From: Limnobaculum xujianqingii | GTDB taxonomy: Bacteria; Pseudomonadota; Gammaproteobacteria; Enterobacterales; Enterobacteriaceae | Assembly: GCF_013394855.1 (NCBI RefSeq) | Contig: NZ_JABMLK010000002.1 | Span: 930,001-994,000, forward strand | DNA length: 64,000 nucleotides | Reading direction: 5' to 3' | Part shown: in pieces, positions 56,336 to 64,000 of the stretch | Position numbering within the stretch: position 1 is the stretch's first letter | Layout: each line of letters starts with the position of its first letter | Translations under genes and position numbers: made by a program | The notes under the pieces: model-generated | Databases searched by the model: none | What the model was told of the DNA's origin: nothing | Seen by the model: only the letters and a program-made list of their open reading frames with translations

Positions 56336-57907
56336 ATGTTTGATATCGTCGAACTATCACGATTACAGTTTGCCCTGACGGCAATGTACCACTTCCTGTT
56401 TGTCCCACTGACGCTAGGTATGGCGTTTTTGTTGGCAGTCATGGAATCGGTATATGTGCTGACAGGTAAGCAAATATATAAAGATATGACCAGATTCTGG
56501 GGCAAGTTATTCGGTATTAACTTTGCTCTGGGTGTGGCCACGGGTTTAACCATGGAGTTCCAGTTTGGTACAAACTGGTCTTACTATTCTCATTATGTAG
56601 GGGATATCTTCGGTGCGCCTCTGGCGATTGAAGGTCTGATGGCGTTCTTCCTGGAATCAACGTTAGTCGGTTTGTTCTTCTTCGGTTGGGATCGTTTAAG
56701 TAAGGTTCAACATTTAGCAGTAACCTGGTTTGTTGCTTTAGGTTCTAACCTTTCTGCACTGTGGATTCTTGTGGCAAACGGCTGGATGCAGAATCCAGTT
56801 GCATCAGAATTTAACTTTGAAACCATGCGTATGGAAATGCTTAGCTTCTCGGAGCTGGTATTAAACCCTGTTGCGCAGGTTAAATTCGTTCATACCGTCT
56901 CTGCTGGTTATGTAACCGGTTCGATGTTTATTCTTGGCATTAGCGCATTCTACTTACTGAAAAAACGCGACCTGCCATTTGCCAAGCGTTCATTTGCTAT
57001 CGCTGCCTGTTTTGGCCTGGCTTCAACCCTGTCAGTTATCCTGTTAGGAGATGAATCTGGTTATGAGTTAGGTGATGTACAGCGCGTGAAGCTGGCTGCT
57101 ATTGAAGCTGAATGGGAAACACAGCCTGCTCCGGCAGCATTCAACATCATTAGCCTTCCGGATCAAAAAGAGATGAAGAACCACTATGCTCTCGAAATCC
57201 CCTATGCTTTAGGGATTATCGCGACGCGTTCTTTAGATCAACAAATCACCGGTCTGAAAGATCTGATGACAGAAAACGAGTTACGTATTCGTAACGGCGT
57301 TACTGCTTATCAAATGCTGGAAAAAATGCGTGCAGGGGATAAAGACCCGGCAGTACGTGCAGCCTTTGACCAGACTAAAAAAGATTTGGGATACGGTATC
57401 CTGCTGCAAACGCAAGCTAAAGATATCAACAACGCAACAGAGGCTGAAATTAAAGCCGCTGCTGCCAGCACTATTCCAGAAGTGGCTCCGCTTTACTTCT
57501 CATTCCGTATCATGGTTGCCTGTGGATTCCTGATGCTGCTGATTATCGGCATCGCGGTATACCAGGTTGCACGTAACCGCATCGGTGAGAAACCATGGTT
57601 GCTTCGTTTAGCACTGTACGGTATTCCATTACCGTGGATTGCTTGTGAAGCCGGCTGGTTCGTTGCTGAGTATGGTCGTCAACCATGGGCGATTGCTGAT
57701 GTTCTGCCAATTGCGGCGGCAACATCACACCTGACTACGGGTGACTTGTGGTTCTCAATCATCCTGATTTGCGGACTGTACACACTGTTCCTCATTGCGG
57801 AAATGTACTTAATGTTTAAATATGCGCGTCTGGGCCCAAGTAGCCTGAAAACAGGACGTTACCATTTTGAACAAAGCAGTGCCGCATTAGCGCAAGAAAC
57901 ACGGTAA
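56336..57907 (+). CDS. cydA: Cytochrome bd-I ubiquinol oxidase subunit I, CydA
   Basis: The quinol-oxidising subunit of the high-affinity terminal oxidase used at low oxygen. The start is ATG 56336 with a strong AAGGAG five bases upstream; it gives 523 residues (E. coli 522). Haem ligand His19 (TAMYHFLF) sits at the E. coli position. The Q-loop motif [12 protein letters not shown] (near 250-262) and the conserved GRQPW motif near 445 are present. About nine membrane helices are visible. It is the first gene of cydAB-cydX-ybgE. Confidence 0.97.
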   Translation: MFDIVELSRLQFALTAMYHFLFVPLTLGMAFLLAVMESVYVLTGKQIYKDMTRFWGKLFGINFALGVATGLTMEFQFGTNWSYYSHYVGDIFGAPLAIEGLMAFFLESTLVGLFFFGWDRLSKVQHLAVTWFVALGSNLSALWILVANGWMQNPVASEFNFETMRMEMLSFSELVLNPVAQVKFVHTVSAGYVTGSMFILGISAFYLLKKRDLPFAKRSFAIAACFGLASTLSVILLGDESGYELGDVQRVKLAAIEAEWETQPAPAAFNIISLPDQKEMKNHYALEIPYALGIIATRSLDQQITGLKDLMTENELRIRNGVTAYQMLEKMRAGDKDPAVRAAFDQTKKDLGYGILLQTQAKDINNATEAEIKAAAASTIPEVAPLYFSFRIMVACGFLMLLIIGIAVYQVARNRIGEKPWLLRLALYGIPLPWIACEAGWFVAEYGRQPWAIADVLPIAAATSHLTTGDLWFSIILICGLYTLFLIAEMYLMFKYARLGPSSLKTGRYHFEQSSAALAQETR

Positions 57908-57921
57908 ACAGGAGTCCAGAC

Positions 57922-59061
57922 ATGTTAGATTACGATACATTACGATTTATCTGGTGGCTGTTGGTTGGCGTGTTACTGGTAGGTTTCGCCATTACCGATG
58001 GTTTTGATATGGGCGTCGGTATCCTTGTTCCTATTATCGGTAAGACCAATACTGAACGTCGTATTATGATTAACAGTATTGCTCCTCACTGGGATGGTAA
58101 CCAGGTATGGCTGATCACCGCTGGTGGTGCGCTGTTTGCTGCATGGCCACAAGCTTACGCTGCTGCGTTCTCCGGTTTCTATATTGCGATGATTCTGGTT
58201 CTGGCGGCGTTATTCTTCCGTCCGGTTGGTTTCGACTATCGCGGTAAAGTTGAAGATCAACGTTGGCGTAACCTGTGGGATGGCGGCATCTTCTTTGGTA
58301 GCTTCGTCCCGGCACTGGTGTTCGGTGTGGCCTTTGGTAACCTGTTACAGGGCGTACCATTCAACATCGACAGCATGTCCCGTTTAACTTACACCGGTAA
58401 TTTCTTCCAACTGCTGAATCCGTTTGCACTGGTTGCTGGCGTGGTTAGCCTGATGATGTTAGTGACTCAGGGTGCTGCATGGTTACAGATGAAGACTACT
58501 GCAGAGCTGCGTTTACGCGCTTGTGCCGCAACGCAAATTGGTGCTTTAGTGGTACTGATTGCTTTTGCAGCAGCAGGTGCCTGGGTGGTTTATGGTATCG
58601 ATGGTTATGTAGTAACCTCGGCACTGGATTATACCGCTCCTTCTGATCCACTGAACAAGCAAGTTGCCGTTCAGGCGGGTGCATGGCTGATTAACTATAA
58701 CAACTATCCAATTCTGTGGGCTGTGCCTGCGTTAGGTGTGGTGTTACCGTTACTGACCATCATCAGCTCTCGTTGTAACAGCAGTGGTATGGCATTCCTG
58801 TTCTCATCATTGACCATTGCTTGTGTTATCTTTACGGCGGGGATCACCATGTTCCCATTCATCATGCCGTCAAATATTAACCCAAGCGTTAGTCTGACTA
58901 TGTGGGATGCGACTTCAAGTCACCTGACTCTGACAGTAATGACCTTTGTTGCGCTGATTTTTGTTCCAATCGTGTTGATTTATACGATTTGGAGTTACGT
59001 GAAAATGTTCGGTCGTCTCGATAAGAAACATATCGAAGACAACCACGCTTCACTGTATTGA
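57922..59061 (+). CDS. cydB: Cytochrome bd-I ubiquinol oxidase subunit II, CydB
   Basis: The second large subunit of the bd oxidase, 379 residues as in E. coli, with eight or nine membrane helices. Conserved pieces are WWLLVGVLLVGFAITDGFDMGVG near the N-terminus, WDGNQVWLITAGGALFAAWP (about 54-73) and the C-terminal FVPIVLIYTIWSYVKMFGRL. It follows cydA by 14 bp with CAGGAG upstream and is followed after 22 bp by cydX. Confidence 0.97.
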   Translation: MLDYDTLRFIWWLLVGVLLVGFAITDGFDMGVGILVPIIGKTNTERRIMINSIAPHWDGNQVWLITAGGALFAAWPQAYAAAFSGFYIAMILVLAALFFRPVGFDYRGKVEDQRWRNLWDGGIFFGSFVPALVFGVAFGNLLQGVPFNIDSMSRLTYTGNFFQLLNPFALVAGVVSLMMLVTQGAAWLQMKTTAELRLRACAATQIGALVVLIAFAAAGAWVVYGIDGYVVTSALDYTAPSDPLNKQVAVQAGAWLINYNNYPILWAVPALGVVLPLLTIISSRCNSSGMAFLFSSLTIACVIFTAGITMFPFIMPSNINPSVSLTMWDATSSHLTLTVMTFVALIFVPIVLIYTIWSYVKMFGRLDKKHIEDNHASLY

Positions 59062-59083
59062 TATCAACATAAGGAGCAAAACA

Positions 59084-59185
59084 ATGTGGTATTTTGCCTG
59101 GAGTCTCGGTACGTTGCTTGCCTGTGCATGTGGTATCATCGGTGCAGTATGGTATGAAACTAACAACGGAAACAAAGACGAATAA
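59084..59185 (+). CDS. cydX: Cytochrome bd-I small subunit CydX
   Basis: A 33-residue single-helix protein starting MWYFAWSLGTLLACACGIIG, the diagnostic CydX N-terminus, needed for assembly and stability of the bd oxidase. It has an AAGGAGC ribosome site eight bases before ATG 59084. It lies between cydB and ybgE, its conserved place. The tail after residue 25 (NNGNKDE) is shorter than in E. coli (37 residues total). Confidence 0.95.
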   Translation: MWYFAWSLGTLLACACGIIGAVWYETNNGNKDE

Positions 59186-59188
59186 ATA

Positions 59189-59482
59189 ATGGGTACTGTG
59201 TTTAATAAACTGTACGCTATTATGGACAAGGGCCCGTTTCGGGCCCTTTCTTTAATCTTAGCGTTTTCACTGGCTTTTTGTGTTTTCTGGGATCCTGCCC
59301 GGTTTGCAGCGAAGACCAGTTCTATTGAGATATGGCAAAGTTTTCTGATCATGTGGGCCATATGCACCGGGATTATCCACGGGGTAGGGTTCCGCCCCCG
59401 GAGAATTCGCTGGAAAGCTGTTTTCACACCGCTTCCTGCAATTGCGATCTTGATCGCAGGTTTGGCTTACTTTTTGTCATAA
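59189..59482 (+). CDS. ybgE: Cyd operon protein YbgE
   Basis: A 97-residue inner-membrane protein of the YbgE family, with three hydrophobic segments (about 18-34, 47-63 and 77-95), co-transcribed with cydABX. Family features are DKGPFRALSLILAFSLAFCVFWDP and the GIIHGVGFRPRR turn. Its precise role with the bd oxidase is unknown. The start ATG is three bases after the cydX stop. Confidence 0.9.
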   Translation: MGTVFNKLYAIMDKGPFRALSLILAFSLAFCVFWDPARFAAKTSSIEIWQSFLIMWAICTGIIHGVGFRPRRIRWKAVFTPLPAIAILIAGLAYFLS

Positions 59483-59625
59483 GCTCATTTCCACATAGCA
59501 AAAATAATGGTCAGTTTTTCTAACTGAGAATTATTTTGCTCTCATCAGCAGCTTCCCATTCCCAAGAGGTTTGCTCTTGCGTATAGTATCAGTCGGTTAG
59601 TTATAGAGTCAGACTGGATATATTT

Positions 59626-60030
59626 GTGAGTAACTTGCTGTTCAAATGGCCCGTTCGGGTCTATTTTGAAGACACTGACGCAGGCGGTGTAGTTTATCAC
59701 GCCCGTTATGTGGCCTTTTATGAAAGAGCGCGCACTGAGATGCTGCGCCAATACAATTATAATCAGCAACAATTGCTGAGTGAGCATGTCGCTTTCGCTG
59801 TTCGTCGTATGGCCGTTGAGTATATTTTTCCTGCTCGTCTTGATGACATGCTGGAGATTGAAACTGAAGTCGTGGCTATTGGCGGCGCATCCCTTACGTT
59901 TGCACAACGCATCTTTGACCAACATGGTAAATTATTAAGCCAGGCAGATGTGTTAGTAGCATGTGTTGATTCACACTTGATGAAGCCAATGAAGCTTCCC
60001 AGGTCTATTGTCGCGGAGTTAAAGAAGTGA
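59626..60030 (+). CDS. ybgC: Acyl-CoA thioesterase YbgC (Tol-Pal operon)
   Basis: A 134-residue hotdog-fold thioesterase; the catalytic motif [22 protein letters not shown] (Asp at about residue 18) is intact. In E. coli it binds acyl carrier protein and acts near phospholipid synthesis. The start is GTG 59626, chosen because the length equals E. coli YbgC (134) and homology begins at once. Its stop overlaps the tolQ GTG start, so it heads the ybgC-tolQRA operon. Confidence 0.93.
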   Translation: MSNLLFKWPVRVYFEDTDAGGVVYHARYVAFYERARTEMLRQYNYNQQQLLSEHVAFAVRRMAVEYIFPARLDDMLEIETEVVAIGGASLTFAQRIFDQHGKLLSQADVLVACVDSHLMKPMKLPRSIVAELKK

Positions 60031-60710
60031 CTGACATGAATATCATGAGCCTGTTCCTTGAGGCTAGTTTACTCGTAAAATTTGTAATGCTGATCCTGGT
60101 TGGATTTTCAATTGCATCCTGGGCCATTATTATCCAACGCACCCGTATTTTAAGTACGGCGAGACGCGAAGCGGAAGCTTTTGAGGATAAATTCTGGTCT
60201 GGTATTGATTTGTCTCGTTTGTATCAGGAAAGCAACACCCGTCGCGATGAGTTGGGTGGTTCTGAACAAATTTTCTATTCTGGTTTTAAAGAATTTGCTC
60301 GCCTGCACCGCGCTAACAATCACGCGCCGGAAGCAGCTATTGAAGGGGCAACCAGAGCAATGCGCCTTTCTCTGAATCGTGAGCTTGAAAATCTGGAAAA
60401 CCATATTCCATTTCTTGGTGTGGTAGGGTCTATCAGCCCATATATCGGTCTGTTTGGTACCGTATGGGGCATTATGCACTCTTTTATCGCACTGGGCGCA
60501 GTAAAGCAGGCTACCCTGCAGATGGTTGCTCCGGGTATTGCCGAAGCATTGATCGCGACTGCGATTGGTTTGTTTGCCGCAATCCCTGCCGTAATGGCAC
60601 ATAACCGCCTTAGCTTACGTGTATTTAAGCTCGAGCAGAATTATGACAACTTTATGGAAGAGTTCACCACAATTCTCCATCGTCAGGCATTCTCTACAGA
60701 GACTAAATAA
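60027..60710 (+). CDS. tolQ: Tol-Pal system proton channel subunit TolQ
   Basis: An inner-membrane MotA/ExbB-type protein of 227 residues that forms the proton channel with TolR, energising outer-membrane constriction at division. It has three membrane helices (about 14-36, 135-157 and 168-192). The conserved [17 protein letters not shown] and [20 protein letters not shown] are present. The start GTG 60027 overlaps the end of ybgC. Confidence 0.97.
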   Translation: MTDMNIMSLFLEASLLVKFVMLILVGFSIASWAIIIQRTRILSTARREAEAFEDKFWSGIDLSRLYQESNTRRDELGGSEQIFYSGFKEFARLHRANNHAPEAAIEGATRAMRLSLNRELENLENHIPFLGVVGSISPYIGLFGTVWGIMHSFIALGAVKQATLQMVAPGIAEALIATAIGLFAAIPAVMAHNRLSLRVFKLEQNYDNFMEEFTTILHRQAFSTETK

Positions 60711-60724
60711 GTAAGGGGGCTAGC

Positions 60725-61159
60725 GTGGCGTATAAACGTACATCTCGGCGCAGTAGCACGGGTAAAACGGCGGAAATAAACATTGTTCCGCTGCTAGACG
60801 TATTGTTAGTGCTGTTGTTGATTTTTATGGCAACCGCACCAATTATTACCCAAAGTGTAGAGGTCGATTTACCAGATGCATCCGACTCTAAAGCAGTCTC
60901 TACGGATAATAAACCGCCTGTTATTGTCGAAGTATCTGGAGTGGGGCAATATGCATTAGTGGTTGATAAAGAACGTATTGAGCAAATCCCTGAACAACAG
61001 GTGATCGCGGAAGCACAGGCACGGTTAAAGGAAGATCCAAAAACAGTATTTTTAATCGGTGGCGCTAAAGAAGTTCCCTATGATGAAGTTATTAAAGCGT
61101 TAAATATGCTTCATCGTGCAGGTGTAACCTCTGTTGGGTTGATGACTCAACCGATATAA
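60725..61159 (+). CDS. tolR: Tol-Pal system protein TolR
   Basis: The ExbD/MotB-like partner of TolQ, 144 residues. It has one membrane helix (about 20-41) bearing the proton-carrying Asp25 in VPLLDVLLVLLLIF, and a periplasmic dimerisation domain ending VTSVGLMTQP. The start is GTG 60725 with AAGGGGG just upstream, 14 bp after the tolQ stop. Confidence 0.96.
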   Translation: MAYKRTSRRSSTGKTAEINIVPLLDVLLVLLLIFMATAPIITQSVEVDLPDASDSKAVSTDNKPPVIVEVSGVGQYALVVDKERIEQIPEQQVIAEAQARLKEDPKTVFLIGGAKEVPYDEVIKALNMLHRAGVTSVGLMTQPI

Positions 61160-61222
61160 TGGTGAGTCTGGCTTAGTTAAGCTAGCGGTCTTGTCAGTTC
61201 ATTTGTTTTTTGGAAGCAGCGA

Positions 61223-62275
61223 GTGGTAAAGGCAACAGAGCACGAAGATAAATTAAACCGTTCCGTAATGGTTTCGATAATTTTGCATATCCTGGTGATT
61301 GGCTTATTGGCGATCGGCGCGTTTATGCAAAAAGATATCCTGACCGGCGGGGGCGGTGGTGGCTCAGTTATTGACGCTGTGATGGTCGATCCTAATGCGA
61401 TGGCGCAACAGTACGAACGCCAGCAGCAACAAAAATCAGATGCCAAGCGGGCAGAGAAGCTCAGACAGCAGGAAGTTGATCGTCAGGCTGAAGAGCAACG
61501 TCAACAGCAGGCCGCAGAGCAGCAACGCCTGAAGCAGTTGGAAAAAGATCGTCTGGCTGCTCAGGAAGCAGCAAAGAAGCAGGCAGATCAACAGCAACAG
61601 GCTGAGCAGGCAGCGAAAAAAGCTCAGGAAGTACAGAAGCAAGCCGAGGCTCAGGCAGCTCAAGCTAAAGCAGAAGCAGAAGCTCAGCAAAAAGCTACGG
61701 CTGCCGCCGCAGAAGCAAGAAAGAAAGCGGAAGCTGATGCGAAAAAAGCCGCGGATGACGCTAAAAAACAGACAGAGGCATTAGCCAAACAGAAAGCAGC
61801 CGAAGATGCCAAACAAAAAGCTGCTGATGAAGCTAAGCAAAAAGCCGCTGATGATGCGAAAAAAGCGGCCGATGCTAAAAAGGCCGCAGCGGACGCTAAA
61901 AAAGCTGCCGCAGAGGTTGATGATATCTTTGGTGGACTGGCTTCCGATAAAAATGCACCATCAGCCAATGGCGCTTCCGGGGGGGGGACTAAAGCAGGAG
62001 CCACCGGTCCGGAAGTTGATGCCTATATGTCGCAGATTCAATCTGCGATCATGCGAAATTTTTATGATGCGCAACTGTACAGAGGCAAAACCTGTACGCT
62101 GCGAATCAAGTTAGCACCAGATGGAACCTTGTTTAGTGTTCAGGCAGAAGGTGGGGATCCGGCGCTTTGTCAGGTTGCATTAGTTGCAGCAAGGCAAGCG
62201 AAAATACCGAAACCACCATCAACTGCTGTGTATGAAAAGTTTAAAAACGCACCAATCGATTTTAAACCACAGTAA
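61223..62275 (+). CDS. tolA: Tol-Pal system trans-periplasmic protein TolA
   Basis: TolA spans the periplasm from TolQR to TolB/Pal and is the entry route of some colicins and phages. The 350 residues comprise an N-terminal anchor with the TolQ-contacting Ser18 and His22 (SIILHILVIG). A long Lys/Ala/Gln/Glu helical rod (about 70-235) and a globular C-terminal domain with CTLRIKLAPDGTLFSV follow. The rod is shorter than in E. coli TolA (421 residues). The start is GTG 61223. Confidence 0.95.
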   Translation: MVKATEHEDKLNRSVMVSIILHILVIGLLAIGAFMQKDILTGGGGGGSVIDAVMVDPNAMAQQYERQQQQKSDAKRAEKLRQQEVDRQAEEQRQQQAAEQQRLKQLEKDRLAAQEAAKKQADQQQQAEQAAKKAQEVQKQAEAQAAQAKAEAEAQQKATAAAAEARKKAEADAKKAADDAKKQTEALAKQKAAEDAKQKAADEAKQKAADDAKKAADAKKAAADAKKAAAEVDDIFGGLASDKNAPSANGASGGGTKAGATGPEVDAYMSQIQSAIMRNFYDAQLYRGKTCTLRIKLAPDGTLFSVQAEGGDPALCQVALVAARQAKIPKPPSTAVYEKFKNAPIDFKPQ

Positions 62276-62416
62276 CTGGAAGATAGATAAAGAGAAATTA
62301 CGTTTTAGACTTGATTTCTGATTGGTTATAGCCAATATTTGAACGGTTTAAACGTTGTCACTTTGTTACAAACGAGCAATTTATCAAGGTCGTCAGACCG
62401 GGATAAGGGAGAGAAC

Positions 62417-63709
62417 ATGAAGCATGCATTTCGACTAGCCATGGGTTTGCTGATTTTGTGGGCATCTGTGCTACACGCTGAAGTCAGAATTGTTATTACT
62501 CAAGGCGTGGATTCAGCCAGACCAATTGGTGTGGTTCCATTTAAGTGGACTGGTACTGGCGCAGCGCCAGAAAATATCGCTGATATTATTGCTTCTGATT
62601 TAAGAAACAGCGGCAAATTTAATCCATTGGCGGCTGAACGTAACCCTCAATCACCCACCACCGTTTCTGAAGTAACTCCGGCAGCATGGTCTGCTTTAGG
62701 TATCGATGCGGTAGTGGTTGGACAAATTCAGCCAAGTGCTGATGGCGGTTATCTGGTCTCTTATCAATTGGTTGATACTTCAACGGCCAGCCCAACGGTT
62801 TTATCGCAAAACCAATATAAGATCACTAAACAATGGTTACGCTTTGCGGCTCATACTGCCAGCGATGAAACCTTTGAAAAATTAACCGGTATTAAAGGCG
62901 CATTCCGTACTCGTATTGCTTATGTAGTGCGTAAAGCGGGTGGTCAATTCCCTCATGAGCTGCGTGTGTCAGACTACGATGGTTTTAACCAATCCGTTGT
63001 TCACCGTTCACCAGAGCCGCTGATGTCTCCGGCCTGGTCTCCGGACGGTAGCAAAATTGCTTATGTAACTTTCGAAAGTGGTCGTTCTGAATTAGTGGTT
63101 CAGACATTATCCAACGGTGCAATTAAGCGCGTTGCTGCTTTCCCTCGTCACAACGGTGCTCCGGCATTCTCACCTGATGGTTCTAAACTGGCTTTTGCAT
63201 TATCAAAAGATGGCAGTTTGAACTTATATGTGATGAACTTAGCTTCAGGCCAAATTACTCAGGTGACTCGCAGTCGTAGTAACGACACTGAGCCATCCTG
63301 GTATCCGGATAACCAAACTCTGGCGTACACTTCTGACCAGGGTGGACGTCCACAAATTTATAAAGTGAATATTAACGGCGGTGCGCCGGTTCGCGTTTCC
63401 TGGGAAGGTGCTCAAAATCAAGACACGGATGTATCACCAGACGGTAAGTTTATGACTATGGTGAGCTCCGCGAATGGTCAACAGCACATCGCTAAATTAG
63501 ATCTGGACACAGGAGCGGTGCAAGTATTGACCGAAACCTTCCTGGATGAAACGCCGAGTATCGCACCTAACGGAACCATGATTATCTATAGTGCCACTGA
63601 AGGGCCGGGTAGCGTGTTACGTTTAGTTTCGACCGATGGGCGTTTTAAAGCGCGTCTTCCGGCAACTGAAGGTCAGGTTAAATTCCCTGCCTGGTCGCCG
63701 TATCTGTGA
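62417..63709 (+). CDS. tolB: Tol-Pal periplasmic beta-propeller protein TolB
   Basis: A 430-residue periplasmic protein that links TolA to Pal. The ATG at 62417, after AGGGAGAGAAC, gives a clean signal peptide ([21 protein letters not shown], cut near residue 21); an upstream in-frame ATG at 62339 would bury it. The N-terminal D1 domain is followed by a six-bladed propeller with repeated [28 protein letters not shown] blade motifs. It is 52 bp ahead of pal. Confidence 0.97.
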   Translation: MKHAFRLAMGLLILWASVLHAEVRIVITQGVDSARPIGVVPFKWTGTGAAPENIADIIASDLRNSGKFNPLAAERNPQSPTTVSEVTPAAWSALGIDAVVVGQIQPSADGGYLVSYQLVDTSTASPTVLSQNQYKITKQWLRFAAHTASDETFEKLTGIKGAFRTRIAYVVRKAGGQFPHELRVSDYDGFNQSVVHRSPEPLMSPAWSPDGSKIAYVTFESGRSELVVQTLSNGAIKRVAAFPRHNGAPAFSPDGSKLAFALSKDGSLNLYVMNLASGQITQVTRSRSNDTEPSWYPDNQTLAYTSDQGGRPQIYKVNINGGAPVRVSWEGAQNQDTDVSPDGKFMTMVSSANGQQHIAKLDLDTGAVQVLTETFLDETPSIAPNGTMIIYSATEGPGSVLRLVSTDGRFKARLPATEGQVKFPAWSPYL

Positions 63710-63761
63710 TGCATGTTGTTAAAAATGTATGGCAATCTTATTTATTAAAGGATCGAGAAAA

Positions 63762-64000
63762 ATGCAACTGAATAAAGTGCTGAAGGGACTGATGTTTGCG
63801 TTACCTGTTATGGCTCTGGCTGCATGTAGCAGCAGTGGTTCTGACACTGATGGTAGCCAGTCAGGTATGGGTGCTAATGGCGGTTACGGTATGGGTGGCA
63901 ACAGTTCATCTCTGGATGAGCAAGCGCGTCTGACTCTGCAACAACTGCAAAGCAACAACATCGTTTACTTCGATTATGACAGCTACGATGTGCGTTCTGA
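63762..64000 (+). CDS. pal: Peptidoglycan-associated lipoprotein Pal (partial)
   Basis: Only the first 79 complete codons are in the window. The lipobox LAAC places the lipidated Cys at residue 22, after which a Ser/Gly-rich linker leads to the start of the OmpA-like domain ([13 protein letters not shown]). Pal tethers the outer membrane to peptidoglycan and is a substrate of Lnt, encoded at 5870-7399. Ribosome site AAAGGATCGAG precedes the ATG. Confidence 0.95.
   Translation, partial: MQLNKVLKGLMFALPVMALAACSSSGSDTDGSQSGMGANGGYGMGGNSSSLDEQARLTLQQLQSNNIVYFDYDSYDVRS

Noticed and set aside
61436..62114. Long antisense and alternate frames inside tolA
   Set aside because: They mirror the Lys/Ala/Gln repeat codons of the TolA rod, giving Leu/Phe- or Ala/Ser-rich shadow proteins.
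1..64000. CRISPR arrays, insertion sequences with transposase, prophage, replication origin
   Set aside because: None found: no regularly spaced repeats, no transposase or phage proteins, and no dnaA-box cluster were evident.

Overview
The window is chromosome of a Gram-negative enteric bacterium (order Enterobacterales). Gene content and order follow the Escherichia coli 14-17 minute region: gltKJI, lnt-corC-ybeY-ybeZ-miaB, ubiF, a Met/Leu/Gln tRNA cluster, asnB, nagCAB/nagE, glnS, fur, fldA-ybfE-ybfF, seqA-pgm, ybfA, ybgI-nei, gltA, sucABCD, cydABX-ybgE and ybgC-tolQRAB-pal. Protein identities and several synteny breaks point away from E. coli itself. A member of Budviciaceae (Budvicia, Pragia, Limnobaculum) is my guess, not something I could test.

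Layout. 1-1870: start of an acidic amino acid ABC importer, minus strand. 1871-5828: an inserted sugar-acid cassette (MFS transporter, enolase-superfamily dehydratase, GntR/FCD regulator). 5870-13101: envelope lipoprotein acylation, ribosome maturation and tRNA thiomethylation genes, with ubiF divergent from them. 13134-14143: seven tRNA genes made by tandem duplication of a promoter-Met-Leu-Gln unit. 14600-22081: asparagine synthesis and the divergent N-acetylglucosamine regulon, with NagC and CRP sites between nagB and nagE. 22330-33423: glnS, fur, an inserted cstA-ybdD-yjiA carbon-starvation operon, flavodoxin, seqA and pgm. 33532-43289: accessory genes, then a six-gene plus-strand set, uhpA-uhpB-uhpC-afuA-afuB-afuC, which looks like a sensor system coupled to a hexose-phosphate ABC importer. 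43663-54300: ybgI, nei, then gltA divergent from sucABCD, with no sdhCDAB between them. 54579-55657: a frameshifted glycosyltransferase-9 pseudogene. 56336-64000: cytochrome bd oxidase and the Tol-Pal envelope system, with pal cut by the window edge.

The most unusual signal is a roughly 155-base dispersed intergenic element in three copies (14321-14474 plus, 43366-43524 minus, 45709-45864 plus). The copies share a near-invariant core with a small GNRA-capped hairpin. A second 7-bp stem differs in sequence between copies but pairs perfectly in all three through compensatory changes. That fits a conserved structured RNA or a palindromic mobile repeat, and I do not recognise it. Other points of interest are candidate NtrC/sigma-54 control of both gltI and asnB, the missing sdh operon and nagD, and a GC-rich hairpin block after nei.

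Functionally the window links nitrogen supply (gltIJKL, asnB), amino sugar and sugar-phosphate uptake (nagE, afuABC), the TCA cycle (gltA, sucABCD) and low-oxygen respiration (cydABX). All calls rest on reading the sequence and recalled family knowledge; no database search was possible.
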